A stretch of 64,000 nt of DNA from Taenia hydatigena (Eukaryota > Platyhelminthes > Cestoda > Cyclophyllidea > Taeniidae), in the NCBI GenBank assembly GCA_036345935.2, contig JADWOT020000005.1, positions 2,846,696 through 2,910,695 of the forward strand. The letters are read 5' to 3'. Shown piece by piece: positions 27,874 to 44,800 of the stretch. The notes below the pieces were generated by a model that saw only the letters and a program-made list of their open reading frames with translations, searched no databases and was not told where the DNA came from. Within the stretch, counting starts at the first letter, position 1; the number at the start of each line of letters is the position of its first letter. Both the position numbers and the translations under genes were made by a program.

Positions 27874-30800
27874 AAATCACGCAAAAGGAACGATGTGATA
27901 AAATCGCGCAGTTTTTCAATTATTGACAAAATCATCAGGATTTTTATCTACGAATAATTATTCACCATGATTTTCATCCTCATTAGATTGATGCATGAAT
28001 TTCTTAGGCGAATGTGAAAGAACGCGTAAATGAAGGAAATAGGGACTACAGAAAGTCAATTAACTCAAACGAGGACAAAACGAGGGAATTTTCACCAAAA
28101 CAGGGAGAAAGAAGTCTAGAACGAGAGGGGAAAAAAGGTCTAAGTTAGTATTGAAGGGAGACTGTCCATTTGATTTAACCTACCGTTACACCATTTGTGT
28201 ACAACGATGCGTCTATAGTCATGTGCTCATTATTAAGGGCTTTTCGAGGCGCTCAATCCTTTTTGATGTTTGACAGCTGGTCAATTGCCTTACCAATGAT
28301 CTGTTGCAGATACATTCGGATACTGGGAGCAGAACTACTTAAAATAATAAGTAGCGTCTAATATTAATCTAAAGAAAATGTCAAGGTTTGCAATGAAATG
28401 CCTTGTCCCCTTCGCCTTCCTTCCACTTGACTCCGATTTTACTGCTGCCTCATTTTAGCCCTCTGTATGTTGTTACGGGTATATTTCCACAGTATTAAGT
28501 CACGACTCGGTGCTCATCTAGATTGACACCACTGACGCGGTGCTTATGTCCTTATTGCACGCTTTACGAAATCCTTGTTACACGCACTGTGGTACAGTTT
28601 AATGCTTGATTCGCAGCGCAACGATGCTTTGATGAGGTGTCATCGCTAACTCGTAGGAAGCACAGATGCTTAAAGGTGGTTATGCCCGTGGTTAGACTGA
28701 TTGCATACACTTAATGGAAGGGTCTGAAAGTGCAGTCGAACACCAATCGGAGCACTTGAAGACCTTTATTTTTATTTGCATTTTTCAGTAGTTTAAATTT
28801 GCAGAACTATGGTTGTGACACTCAGAGAGTCAGAACAAGTAGCCATGCATCACGTTCATAGTCCTGCTTGAAAAAAAATATGTCAATGCTTCACCATTCC
28901 ACATCGTGGTGGCGACAGCGCCTTGCTCTATAACTTATGCCAGTCAATCTATTCCTCTTGCAACGATCCATTCCATTCATATCAAGTGAAGGTGATAGTA
29001 ATTAAATGATTGAGGTAGGCTAGAAGAACGCCAAATTTGTTATTGTTCTTTCAATTTTATAAGCAAGACACTGTGCCTAGTACTAATTTGCTAAAGGCAT
29101 CAACTTTGCCATCAGTATTACACTTTTGGTCATGAAGATTTCTAAGGGGTCGGCAAAGAAAAAGACTATGGTCTAAAGGCGACCTGAATACCAGTATCCA
29201 CGATAAATGCTTTTAGGTGGGTGCGATCCATTTTCTTAGTCTCACTCCCTTACGACTTGAAGGCTCTTCTACGCATTTACATAGCTGAACGTCGTCGCCT
29301 TAAACTGTACCATTATGTTGTTGGTGTTGGACAATCGACTTGATAAACCATCAGTCCAACAGACGAATCGGGACCATGGAGTCAAAAGTGCGCTTCCCAA
29401 CTAAGCCCCCATGGACAATATCATTGATTCGTTTCCTTCCATGGACATAACCGTTCACAAACAGGCTACTGTCACACGTCTTGAGCAGTCAACGGCAATC
29501 GTGAGAAGGTTTGTCTTAGCCCTCTGCAATACCATACTGGATTACCTCGCTGGATGATCCCTTAGCTTTGCCGATCCAATCTAAAATGCCGTGTGACTCA
29601 GTCTCCTAGTTACACTTCTCAGGTTGCTGGAAGTAGCACCTAGGGTCACTTCTACGTCTATTAAGACGCTAAAAATGATTTTTATCAAATCGTTTGCAAA
29701 AGCAGACAGGAGGAAGACAGTTTACTTTGCATAGGTCTCATGATGCCTTCTGTCAACTTATTGTCATACACATTCGCTCTACGCTATTTCAAGTCCGAAG
29801 TAACGGATCAAAGAGGTGGACAGGCTCTTTGACACGCTAAAGGACACGGTGCTGATTAGTGCATTGTAAAGGGTTCTCCTCACATGCCTGTCAACTCCGA
29901 ATGCTAAGCTCTAGTCGAAACTGGGAGCGATACGCGGTGACTGCTGTTATGCCTCCAAGTTCAAGCAATGGCTGGAAAGGATTTGTACAGCATTTAGGTC
30001 CACAATTAGCAGTGAGGACTTAAAGAATGGATGGAATTGAGCATGGCAGTCAACTGCATTTACGATGCGCCGGGGAATCTGATCTTCAAGTTAAGGATCT
30101 ATTTATGAACATACTTCTTGACACAGATACCCAAATATCGCCTCTCCCTGTGGAATCTACTTCACGGTTTCAAAAATTGCGTGTGTTTCTGCAAACATTT
30201 ATTAATTTATGTATTCAAGACCTCAATAATACAGATTGGTTGTTTCTCTGCAGATTTGAGATTGAAGAAACAAGGAGGAACAGACACTAAAACTTGCCTC
30301 ATGGATTTGAATTAAATTCAGTGTTTTAATGTCTAGTGGTGACTCGCACAATTTCCTGTTCCCTTATTCCAATTCCCAAAAAAATTGACTTTGCGGTCAA
30401 GTATCGCCTTTGTTGCATGGAAATTCGATGATTGCCTTAGTTGTTCTTCTAACAGGACTGAGTAGGCTCTGATGGCTGATGAGGAAGGTAGACTATAGGG
30501 ACCGCCACGTACACCTTTCAGAAGAGGTGAAGATCCATGTGCTACGCTGGCCAATTGTTTAACTCTTGGTGACTCTAGAGAGTTTGACCTGACCCCTTCT
30601 GTACGCTATTTGAATATCTTGCCTTCTACCGTCTTCAGAATAGTCTCGACGCGCTACATTGGTGGCAACAGATAGTAAACTAGACAGTAATTTTAGTGTC
30701 TTTTACTGCTTAAACAAGCAATGCGTTTGCTTTCTCTATTATGAAAGCTTATAACCAACTAAAGTTAGCACCTCTCGGCTAGAGGGTCTGGCTATTGCCT

Positions 30801-31765
30801 GTTGGGCCTGTTCCCGAAGTAGTTTTTGCTTCGAGAACTAATGGTGTCCGATTCGGCGTGGATTATGCGCTTCCTAATCATCGCTCGCCTAAAAGGTGCC
30901 TCAGGAATCCCCTTCAGTTCTTTTAAGCACCGTCCTTGGGGCTCCACCTATCAGCGGTGACTACGTAATGCATTTCGATTCCTTTTGATTCTTCCGTTGA
31001 TACGTAATATTAATGTATCCTGTTGTGTTGAAGGGAGGGCGGTGGCTTGAGTGGGGAGTTGTACATTAAAGACAGGGTAGTTTTTTGGTGAGACGACATT
31101 CATGTTCAGAATGATGGAAATTGTGGTGCCTGTTAGGTGCTAATAATTTCGTATTAGTAAACTGACACACGGCAATCGTATCGGTTCTGGCGCTGTGTTG
31201 ATGTTGCGTTGTCTCTCCTTTCAGTCGCGGTAAAGACTTCAGCACAGTGTGTGTTGCTACTTCCATTTGTAGTAAAAGGATGCGTAAAGGTACTCCCTAA
31301 TCGCGTCCTGTGAGCACTTTATATTCCAGTAAATAAGAAGCTCTCGTTCTAGGCTTAAATCTTAGTCTCTTGGATGTGCACCTCTAGTGAAACCCTTAAG
31401 TAGTTTGATGCAATTGCAACCCATTCTTTCCCTTTATTGTGTTACATATGTCCTGGTGTCCGAGACGTTAGCCAAGAGTTGGCTATCGAAGCTAGCCCCT
31501 TGATTTTCATGTACAGTCTCGGACACTCCATTCAATCAACGTGGTCAAAGGATTCCGCCTCAGAATACCTTCGTAAAGTAGTCCACTATAACAAGAATTT
31601 TATTAATTTTCTTTCTTCGCAGACGTTAGCGGCGCCATGATGCCAATGCGACCCTTTACAAATGATAATCCTGTAAGCACAGGATGGAGCGATGTAATCG
31701 TTGTGAGGGTGAAAATTTTAAGTACTATAGCCATCAATACCTTTTGCTGGAGATTTCAAGCACTT
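27874..31765. other. Right arm of the old inverted duplication, no intact gene
   Basis: 27880-28300 and about 29190-29530 align in reverse with 24450-24940 and 23400-23760. The rest is unassigned. Open stretches such as 30027-30290 lack domain features or splice support. Confidence 0.5.
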
Positions 31766-32260
31766 TCTTTTTACCCATATGGTCCAACTCTTCGTGTAAC
31801 CCATGGATTTTGGACCACTAGGCGCTTAGGAGATGTAACACCTTGCCAGCATAAAATCTTACTCTCTTGAGATTCGTACCACATTTTATTTGATCGCCTT
31901 GCTCAACGAGGTCATTTCTAAGGGCGTGAAAGTGTGAGTGATGGAATTCTTGTGCACCAGAACCGTATCGAGGTGAGCTGTCTGCATTACGATGCTCATT
32001 TTCTTGTACTGAACTGTGAAATGGTATTGTTGCGATACCTTGTTCCGGAGCGCAGCCACATGATCTCATCCCTTTATCCTGATGATCCGTTTTCACTGTA
32101 AGCTTTCTCGCTGTCAAGTAATGTCTGAAGTACATTCGGATGACTATCGGATTGGTCTAGCCTCATCGGTACCCGCAATACTTTTTTCCTCAGCCTAAAA
32201 CTCCACTGTGAGAGTAAATTTGCTTACTTTACCAGCAGCAGGAATCAGCTGCGTAATAAC
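31766..32260 (-). mobile_element. Short gypsy-type RNase H/integrase-junction relic
   Basis: On the minus strand an RNase H-like block (RHYLTARKLTVKTDHQ) and a degenerate 'HRNADSSPR' element, corresponding to the gypsy 'HxNADALSR' motif, are visible. At 31766-31830 the sequence resembles 6570-6650 of the larger relic, for example 'atggtccaa.t.ttcgtg' and 'ccaggcgctt'-like words. Frames are broken; the fragment is dead. Confidence 0.6.
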
Positions 32261-35200
32261 GTTGCCGGCCTATTAGGAGGTTTGAGAACAGCCTCAAAAC
32301 GTCAGAGCCTACATAAATTAGAAGATTCGCTTTGCAAAATTCAGGATTTAAGTGCTAAGCCAGTTTTAGACACATGTAGAGCTTTTATCATCCTTTCCAC
32401 CGTCATCCACTTCGGTCTCCTAGACAATGAGGCAGATCCTACTCTTAGGATAAAGGTCGAGAAAGCTTAAAGATTTGGTAAGATCTAGCTAAGCCTACGA
32501 GAGTGATCAAAGGCCGGTTAACTTTGCCGAATAACACAGGGCCTTTCAATATGCGGAAATTGGGTGCTGGTCGTTCGAATCAATTGTCCTGTTGGGAACC
32601 GTGGGCAAATCTTAAAGCCCCTTCTTTGCAGACCAAAACGGTCCTTTAGTAAAGCAGAGAAGCCGCTCGAAAATTATGTTTGAGCCAACTCTATGCCTAA
32701 GATGGACGCATTCCCCACACAGAAATACTTGTTGAATGTGGGAAATAGAAGGCTCCCTCGGCCAAAATACGTCTACTTACGAATATTTTTTCCATAATTT
32801 ATGTAAAATGCCTGCAACCGCGTAACTCAGCAACAGACAAGCAAAACCGGTTCAAACCTTTGTGTCAAATCTTTCTGCATCTCCACTTCCTGTTCATTGT
32901 GGACTAATACAGGTTTGCAGACAACTATGGTGGAAAAGGACTGTGCCAAGTTTATGTGTTTATCTATCCTTATTCAACTGAGAACTTAAACTTAAATTTG
33001 ACACATGTGTCCTTTCGATGGTGCGAATATTGTGCTTTCTCATCCTTGTTAAAATCAGAGAGACATCTCAAGGCTCTAACAAAACAAGTTAGATTTATCA
33101 GTTACACTGGTCTCGGCAAGACTTATTTAACCTTCGGAACAGGCCAATCTCCACTGTTACAACTCTCTTCGCCGTAGAGTGGTGAGACCGATGCCAAAAG
33201 GCGAGGGCGACCTGTCTGTCAGACGAAAGCGGTCTGACGACCTGAGTTGACATCGCCCTACCTTCATTAGTAGGCGCGACCGCAGTTGAGATAGCTTCTA
33301 AGAGGTGTTCCTCATGCCTCAGGTGTGGAGGAAACTAAGCCGATCTTCCGCTGTTAAATGCCATAAGAATAAGGGGATCTTCATTATTAGGGTATGCAAA
33401 GTAAAGAAGGGAAATAAATGATTTCCATTGTAAAGGTCGATGAGGCCGTTGGGATATTTTGCTATTTTCTAACACTAATCAAATATGCACAAGCTCATTT
33501 ACCTTATGTTAGCCTCGATGAGTTGGGACCGCAACTTGTCGACCCTTTTATCCAGACGCGCTCATATAAGAGCTGCAAAAAAGGAAAGAATGAACAGTCA
33601 GATATAGAGAGCAGCTCAGCGCCAAAACCCTTAGACTGTCTGCTTTTGGATTGTGCAGATAGTGTAAGAATCGCTGAGCCAGAGCATCTCTATACATGGA
33701 TAAAAACTCACATATGGCTTCTTAATAAGCAAAGGTAGATAGATGTGGGGCCCATGCGATTACTTGTAAGTCCTCAACTTACATTCATCTTTAAAAAAGA
33801 CTTTTTTATGTTTTATACGCAAGAAGGTTTTTAAGGTAAACCAAAGCAAGGGATATTCTTTAATGCTGGCTGTCGACTTTTGCCCTGTTTGACGTTTCAT
33901 CGAAGCCTCCATGCAAACTGTGCATAACCATTGTTTACAAGCTTTAAATTATTTGAGCACATTTCTTTGCAGTAAAGGAATGTAAAGTCACCGCTAAAGA
34001 TATTCACTCTCCATTCCTATCCAATGGGTTGTCGACTGGAGGATGTTAGGATAAAGCAAGACAAGAGCCATGAGGGACTTAGAGTGAGAAAGGATTTGCA
34101 GTGCATTCACAGACATAGCAAAAGAAATCGGCAAAATAAATTGAGATGAGGAGTTGAGCCACCCACTTAACAGAGCCGATTTGAGTCATGCTGAAAAAAA
34201 CTTGTTTTCAATTTAGGAGTTCGAGTGGCATGCATCCCTATCTCCACACCATCTCCTCTGAAGTCGACTTTTTAGGTGTCGATGCACCAAAAAGACGATT
34301 TAATTTTGGAGAATATTTATGGTAATCTCTACATTCCAATCAAGGTTCATTACTGCTAAAATTGGGTTTTAAGCGTAAGCCCTACTGTAGTTAAATAAGT
34401 AGCAAGCACAATTAGTTCCACTGAGGATGGATTAGGAGATAAGGGGACACGGGCATGGCATTATTCCTGAGGTAATTTCTATTTTTGAACATGAATATTT
34501 AAAACCAGATCTAGCAAATTTTTTTTTTGAGCAGAGCAATGCGCTGCCAATTAACCCACGTACAGGAGAGACAGCCCATCAATTCAATGTATCTTTAAAG
34601 TACGTGAGTTTCGTTGACTACCTTTGAGTACGCTTTCTATTAAAGGAGTTGACCTAGTTTTAAACAATGTAAAACGATCATCCAATCTCCAACGGGTAAA
34701 GAAGTCCACTTTAATATGAGTTTTATATTAAAACGATAATCATGCATGAGTATATTGCTTCCCTCTGTGTTTTTTAAGCATGCGAAAACGTGTTAACTTG
34801 TAAACATTTATCTTCCTCTATTATACGAGGTCCACATTTTCTTTAAAGCCGCTAACATAAATTGAGGAACTTCAGCATTTTAAAGATTAATTTCGTGACA
34901 AAACCCTTTACTATAATAATTAGCAAGGTTGTTTAACTTTATCATTATGATATCCACCTGCAAACAGTTAAACGATGACATTAAAGTTTCGGTGTCCCTT
35001 ATGTGATTTGTGCTACTTTTAGTATTTAAGTAGAAAGATGTCCCACTCAAAAACGCGGACTTAGCCATAATCTTGGCACATAAATTTCTACAAATATGGC
35101 ATTCAAATGAAAATTGTAGCAACAAACAGCGATTTTAAATGGCTTCGGTGACGTTCTTAAGGGGTTTTATTACGTGAATTCTTACTGACAGCAAAAAATT

Positions 35201-38200
35201 AAGGCTAACGACGTGGCTGTGACAGCCTAGTTCATCCCAAAGTGGAATGAAAGGAAAAGAGTCAGAGCTGTTTGTCGGTTGCTCACATCGGTTGAAAAAT
35301 GCTTCACTGTGCCACTTACCAATTGGGCCATCGATGCCTCGTAGCGAGACTAAACAATGCGATTCGCTTAGAATTATCGTCATATCATTTGGGTTTCGAG
35401 TGAAGATTGGATAAGTTCACTGTTTTTTTATGTCAATTTGCTACCCCTGAATGCATCAAGAGGTGTTTGAGTCTAGAGGGAGCCTTGCGTCAGACAAAGA
35501 AAACGATTGCGGACTAGGTGCAAGGATGGCATAAATGGTGTTATGTGCTCCTGTAGTCGTCCATCAAGAGCTCGTACCTTCAGCCTGTAGAGTTAGCATT
35601 ACCAGCTGTTGGTAGTCGTCTTGACATATACTCAGTGTTATTTTTAGTGCATTAAAATTGCTTCGCCTAACATCGGACATGCGACCGGCAAGGCATCAAA
35701 GGTGAGCAAATGGTAAACACTTGGACTCAAAAGGCTAAAAAGAGCTTCGGAAAGACAAACAACTCATTGGCAGGGGTGATGAACTCAAAAGTAGTGAATC
35801 TGGGTCTAAATTCATTGCACAATGGAGCAGTTTTGGCAGGCCAGTGGAACGAAGGAGGAGGGAAGAGGCTACGATCCGTTTCCTCCACATCTCTTAGCAT
35901 ATACAGTTATGATATGATGTCACTTTATTTGTATTGTTTCAAACCAGAGACAGACACTAGAAAATGTGTTTATTCCTTAATAGACCGATCCCAGTCTTGT
36001 TCTTCACCCATTGTACAAAAGCAAACTGAAGTAGCCACAATATTGTAGGCTTTTACGACTGGTTTACAACTTTTATCACTTTACTACTCAACATCGAGCG
36101 ATTGCGAGGAAGCTTTACCTAAGTTTAATGAAATTCGGTATAGGTGGCGCTTCTAGAAATGTCGAATGGTTTACCTGCACGCCAACAGAAGTGCAGGTTT
36201 AATAAGTTGCCACTACTAAGTAAACAGAATCTTTTAACAAATTTCGGTTGATTTTGCCGCAATAAAATACAGGAGCAAAGCTTTAAGCGAATTGCAAAAT
36301 GCAGAGCACACGTTATGCCCATTTCTACGATATTTCTCCTGCAAACCCTTAGAAGGGACACACTGATTGGTTGAAACCGTGTTTATTGGAAATCGTTAAT
36401 AGGGTGAGTACAGATCAGGGGTGTGTGCATCCTGAATTCTCCTTTACCTCAAAAAAAAAATTTGACTACTGCTCTGGTGTGCGATTTGTGTTTGAGAAGC
36501 TCTTCTCGGTAGTAAGGTACTCTTTTACAACTCCCTTAATCTTTTAGGCACCATTTTCTTTGATTTCTTTCCAGAATGTCTTTGTTATTATCCTTTGTGG
36601 TGGTAATTGGTTGGGTACGGATTGCATGTTGCGTAATTCGGAATGCATCCTCGGTTTTACGGATGATAGAACTTGATTCGTGATCCTGGTGAGGTGGTTA
36701 GCTTGTGTAATCATACTACGTCGCCTTCTCTGTAGACGTCAGTCTGGCTGTATTTGTCGTGATATTTCTTTTGATTAATGCATATGAAAGTAGTAAGAGT
36801 TTGGGAGCGATGTTGGAAGCTGGTCTTATGCCTTTGCTTAGTCGTCAGCTGGTACTTTCGCGATTAGTAAGAAGGCATTTAAGAAAAATGCTCTCATTTA
36901 ACGGCCAGTGAGCGATTTGAGAGGTGAAACACCAGTTGATGGATGCAATTTCAACGTCTTGGGCACAAACTTCATTATTCCTATTAAGAATTTTTATTAA
37001 TGGTATTCAACAACTTGGTAGGAGTGTGAGTCTTCTCTTCCAAGCGTATTGGTCAGTAAAGAAGCAGCTTTTAAAAGCGGCTCCTTCTTCACCCAGCACC
37101 GTCTCGAGTACCTCATGTTGGTAAACTCGCCTATAAAAGAGCACCAAAGCAACACTTATGGCATTCTGGGCCTTCATGGGTTCTGCCTCGGCTACTTCCA
37201 CGAAGTAACTGCTTTCTCTTTGCTAAAGGAACCCAATGGCCAAAGGTTGGAGTGGTTTGACTGTTGTGAGCTGGAGCCTGCCTCTCTGTCCTATCTTTTG
37301 TTGGACGTAGTGCTCATGTAGATCACGATGTGTATCTCGATCTGAGTGACAAAGCAGAGCATCCGTTCCAGTTTATTAAAAGCTTTATTCGTGCTCCTTC
37401 TCCCAATTGAAGCTCTGATACGTGTGCAACAAGTTTGCGATCTTTGAACAGCCTTTAGGATGAGTTAGCAGTAACCTGTCGAACCTAGGCAACTATGCAC
37501 TTCCACCTGATTGAATGCTGTTGGTCATGTCCTTACCTTTTTTGCACTGTACCTGACGAGACAATGCCTCAAGAAGTTGACATATCTCTACAAAAATGGA
37601 CGCGTCTTGCAGACTCTTCAGCACTAATCACAGCCTACGGTCATGCTCTCGAATACCTCTAGACATGACAAGAATACCAAAGCAATGGATTATATGGCAG
37701 TGGAAGGGGACTCGATGCAGAAAAACACTTTAACCGTTCATGGGACGAGGAGACAATTCGTCCTAGGCTTTTAGAACCTGGCGCCAATTTCGCTATAGCC
37801 TTTGAGTTTCCCAGGCACTTTGAACTCGCTCGGGACTCGCTATTGACATTAAGAAGGCCGTCCTGGTAGTTTTACTTGCAGGATGAACGTCAAGACACCC
37901 AAAAAGCTGCCCTATATCGTCAGCCGATGCAAACACAAACAGATCATATCTTTTTCTGTCAAATACTCTATCATGCGTGTTGGCTTTGCGGTGCTCCACC
38001 TCTTAACCAAGGGAGTGGATAAGCGGAGAGGCTCGTTGACATGCTGTCTAAACGTCATAAGTAGAGAAAAGGGAACAACACATACTTGCGAAGGGTTTAA
38101 ATCACATTGCAGTCAAATTTGATTTATAACGAAGTTCCCAATCCCTTACAAAAGCACCAACGAAGGCGTACTTTACACGCAAATAGTTCCAAGATCAAAC

Positions 38201-38654
38201 AGCAGATCGACGAGGGTGTGCCATAAGCCATTATAAAGTCATTCCGAATACAATTACAACATTCAGTTCCCCACAGTTGGGAGGTCATGCGATGGAATCC
38301 CCACAAACGCAGCCGGAAAAGGAGTCCAACTGTGTGAATTAATCCGTGAAAGCATCTGACCTGTAGTCCTCATCTGTTGCTAATATGAGTGGCAATATTG
38401 ACACGATATGGGCGACTCAAATAAAGAAGAAATCCACACATTACGATCCGCGCCTAGGGCTGTATCAGAAAAGGACATCAAGAAGAGCACATCATTTCAC
38501 ATTTTTTTCCACACTCATCCCAATCAAATCAGGTCAACGCGACGTCACTCAACCCAACTGAGAGCATTAAACATGTTGAGCGTGATGTACATTTAGTGTA
38601 TAGAGCAAAGAAGAGAAAGCTAGCAGCTCCAAGAGAACAAAAATAAGGCGATTC
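32261..38654. other. Gene-poor stretch inside the right arm
   Basis: This 6.4-kb insertion-like stretch has no counterpart of similar length between ATE1 and the palindrome centre on the left arm (about 3.3 kb there against 11.2 kb here). The plus ORF at 33418-33738 (106 residues, ATG start, hydrophilic C-terminal half) and the one at 35710-36048 are the longest. Neither has a recognised domain, so they are not called as genes. Confidence 0.5.
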
Positions 38655-40667
<2,013 letters not shown>

Positions 40668-40974
40668 TGTTACGAGGGAAGAACCGACCACCCCTTCTTT
40701 TGAATTTTGTTATTCTACAAATATCATTACTCGTGATGCAAATAAACAATTGCAGCTAGGTTGAAAAGGATTCATGCGATACATTCGATTGCATGGTAGT
40801 GTCTATTTGCTTTTTGCTGTTTTACTAAAAATATTTTTTGTTTTTTGAATGGGATAACATCTTGTTCTAAGTGCATAAATTTTAGTTAATGAAATGCGCA
40901 TTTTGGGCAGAAATGCATATTTTCTACTATCATTCGCAATACATGCTCTAAATATTCATTTTACGCTGCACTCT
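40668..40974. other. 5' flank of ATE1 copy C
   Basis: AT-rich. No homology to the 5' flank of copy A is evident by eye, so the inverted duplication seems to end or become unrecognisable here. Confidence 0.4.
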
Positions 40975-41863
40975 TGTAGTCTCTTAAGGCTTTTTAGAAA
41001 AGAGAAGAAGGCAGCATAGTGGGGTAGGAAATATATTTTCAACAAATAGAGGAAAATTAGCTTCTGGCATGGCTCGGAGACCAGCCTACGCAGCTAGGGC
41101 AATATGACCACCTCTATGACCTTGACCGAAACCGGCAGTCTAGACAAACATAGTATTACATTTCCCCTCTCTTATTTCTAGCATCGTCCTCTACGCTCCC
41201 ATTGGTACACCTCTGGCGTCAGCCATCACAACGTAATCAGTGCTGCAAGAAGCACCCGCGAGCTAACCATGCTAGTCGCCGACATTCCACGCTCTTGGCA
41301 GTCCAACTGGACTTAAAGTTTTGCTTGGGTTGGAAAATAAGTTTGGCGTAAGAGTACCTGCCGACCATTAGTATGCCCGTAAGGGGGCATTAACACACCG
41401 ATCTCCTTTAGCAAGTTTATTATGGGTAATCTCCGAAAAAAAACATTTCCGGATGTCCCATGGCTAGTGTCGCTTTAGTTGTTGATAGCTTTCCTGTGGA
41501 ACACGGAGAGGGTTAGATGCCGATGTTGGTCATCGTCCTTATCCTTTCTTTTATGGAATGTCAGAGATACTCCCATATGTAGCGCATACACTTCTTTCGC
41601 ACCGCTGCAATAGGCCACAGGTGGTAGAGATCGGGATAGAGACCCCATGGAGTAGGGTTAGCTTTCCACTGCCAACATTTGCGCGTCTCGAGGCTCTTTT
41701 TAAGGTAAAAGAAGGCAGGAAACTAGGGCAGAAAATATATTTTCTACTTACAGAGGAAAATTAGCTTCTGGCATGGCCTTGTGGCTAGCCTGCGCAGCTA
41801 GGAAAATTGGCCGCCTCTGTGAACCTGACCAGAACTGGCAGTCCAAGCAAGCAGTGTACTACA
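40975..41863 (-). mobile_element. Complete small non-autonomous LTR element (TRIM-like)
   Basis: Two LTRs of about 185 bp (40975-41160 and 41679-41863) flank a 518-bp internal region with no intact ORF. Read on the minus strand, the lower-coordinate LTR starts TGTAATAC and is immediately preceded by a purine tract (AAGAGAGGGGAAA), as expected for a polypurine tract before a 3' LTR. The other end of the internal region reads TTGGCAGTGGAAAGC next to the 5' LTR, a possible primer-binding site. The internal region matches 53453-53935. The two LTRs differ at many positions, so the insertion is old. No target-site duplication was recognised. Confidence 0.75.
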
Positions 41864-44800
41864 TTCATTGGACTAAAAATTGTCTAAGGTGGTGTATTCT
41901 GCTACATCTGTGAAAACTGTTAGACTCATTGTTATTCTGTTTTTTGCCGTCTTTTAGTTCTTTTGAAACATTTAGAATTCCATTTGTGTTCATTTACCCA
42001 CTCTGATGCAACACAGTCGCCTTATTGACAACATCTCCATTGAAGTTCTTTTGAAGTAGAATACAAGGACATCATTCCGCTCCAGACCCGTAACATCCTC
42101 CATATCTTGCGCGTTTCTTTGGTGTTTCGGCTCCTACAACTCGCTGTTTACTTCTCTTACAATAAACAATGCTAGCAAGTCTCAATGCGCTGCTCGATGG
42201 ATTTAAGTAAACACATTTAGGTGCACGGCACTGTCGTTGATAAAGGACCATAAACAGAAAGTTAGGAGGGGGCGACATCAACTAAATTGCCGCAACATCG
42301 CAGGTTCCTAGCCCTTGTATATAGTGTACTATAGGTAGGTACGGACGTAAACTTTCATTAAGGCAGGCAGTCAGTCGTACTACTGTTGCACTACAATCGA
42401 ATCAGAGCTTTTGCGAGTAAAACTAGTTCTTTACGAGTTACATACCCGCATTTCTTCCAGATGAGAAAAAAGAATTAGGCTAGAGGCCTTAAAAAAAGGT
42501 GTCGATGTTCTTTAGAAGCAGCTTCAAGCAGTTTAACTCAGAGCATTCGCCTTCCTTTAATCTGTGTCCATAGATCTTCAAACGAAGTGTATAGGCACTG
42601 GCGTTAGAGGTCACGTGCTGTTTAAGGAGACAGGGAAGGGGAAAAATTGTATATTTAAAACAAAAGGTCGATTCACGGCAGTTTTGATGATAAAGACTAG
42701 ACTGTGTAACTAACAGAAGACAGTGCTGTAATAGTTTGCTTGCTTGAATTCCGGCTTCGTTATGGTCATTTGAGGTTCCACATTGCATTGGCAGATTGGA
42801 CTGGCCTCCAGACCATGCCACCAGCACCAATCCCTCCCTCTAGCTCTAGTACTATGCCTCCTTTTGCCTTTAAGGAAGTTTTGGGACACAACAAGTGCAA
42901 TAGGTGATTAAATGATATGCGTATGAGCCCGACTTCCTGTGTCTGCTTTGTACAAGAGTGCGCTGGGATTTAATGTCCCTAGGGACAGGCACGACAGCAG
43001 ATCATCCATTTATAGCACTTAGTGACCACAAACTGAGACACAAATTGATAAATTAGAAAGCATTAATCTATACGGATCCAGAATGCTTTGTCAAGCTGGG
43101 GTAAGCGAAGAGGATACAAATTAATCTCGAGGGCTACTACCACCACCTGTCATATGCCAGGCATTGAACAACAGAGTAGTAGGAGGCGTGACACTACAAC
43201 GGAAGCGAATAATTTAAACTCAAATTCACGGTTTGGCCTACAGTTTATCTCGGTTATATTAAGGTGGACACTCTCCGCCTATTCAAAAAATTTAATATTT
43301 GGCGCATACACTGCGCTCTCTATTTTATTAAAAAGATCTATCCCCGCATGATGAAAACCAGACGTTAAAATGCAATGTCGCAAAATATTACAGCAATTCA
43401 ATTTGAGTAAAATTAGGAGTTCACGCAATTCGCCGTGCTCAAATTTTGAGCAAATGTGCATTTATTGCACTAAAGCTCTGGCATTCTCAGTTAAAATATT
43501 TTACCTTTGGAAAATGAATACGTATTTGACATTCGATTATGATGTAGGGGCCGATTCCATGCTCCGCTATACTAACTTCATCATGTTTTTTAGTCTGTAA
43601 GCCATGCCAGGGGTCCCAAGTTCTACTGTGGGTCTGAAATTTATTTTCGGCTCACGTATTGGGTCTTCTTGCCTTGTCATTGACAGTCTCGGTGATCTCT
43701 ATTCACATTTCTATGGGATTAGACCGGGCATACAAGAAACTTTTATTTTATCTGCTATTATAAGGCAAATTTTGTGCAGAAAAGGCAGTCTGACACTGCT
43801 TTTTCTTTCTTTAAAGTGTTTTTATAAACACAACATCTAGAAACTTAATATCTTAGAAATGGTGCATCACACTCAAAATTACCTTTACATTTAGGTTTGG
43901 TAATCGTTATTTATAGTAGCAAAAGAAGAATCATGATGAATTTATAATGATCTAACAAAACTTGAATTGTTTTAAGCTACCTAATGACCTACAACAGTTT
44001 GATGTTAATTTTAGCATTCCCATTGCATTGAATGTTGGATTATAAAAGAATGGGATTTATCGACTGAGGAATTTATATTTTAATCAGCTAAGTAGGTATT
44101 GAGAAAGTTAATAAAACAGTTCTTACAATCCCTGCCCAAATTAGTTATTCACAGGTAAATTAATCACTGAAACAATGAGGATAACATGATAAATTGCTCG
44201 AATTTTTATGCCTTTGTTAGAATGTGAATGATTTAACGTGCGAGCATCAAGGGTAGCAGATGCCTCCTGCTGTAAATAAACACGTTCTCAGTGTATATTT
44301 TCTAAGGACTTCCGGGTGATTCCTGTGTTTATGTAGCGATGACAAATGGAGCGTCATTGCATTTAATCGTCCTTTTTATGTAAAAAAGACAGGAACTCCG
44401 GGTGAAATCAAATTGAAAAGAAGCAGCGTTTCGAAAAAATAGATATGGAGGAAATGCTTTCGCCGTGTGCTGCGTTTGCGTGTAATGTTACGCTGATGGC
44501 ACAGCAAAGCATTGGTGGAGTCCAACGTCCTGTATATGCAGTGTTCGTGGAATGGATCTTGTGCACTTTGGCGCCAATTATAATCTAGAGCCTTAAAACT
44601 CGAAACGTTCTCCCACCTTTCAAAATAAGGATGCAGATGTGCTAGACAGGGTCCATTTTGTAGTTTTAGGATGGTCACACTGGTTGCGTTTTGGATGTCT
44701 GATCGCTAACCACTTGGCGATAGAATTGCTGTGCAAAAGTACCTCTGTGCTAGTAGTTGACGCATAAGCTTAGGTCGCTTTCAAGAGGCAAAAACAGTGT

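Noticed and set aside
33418..33738. 106-codon ORF in the right-arm insertion region
   Set aside because: ATG start and mixed composition are suggestive, but there is no domain, no paralogue and no splice evidence.
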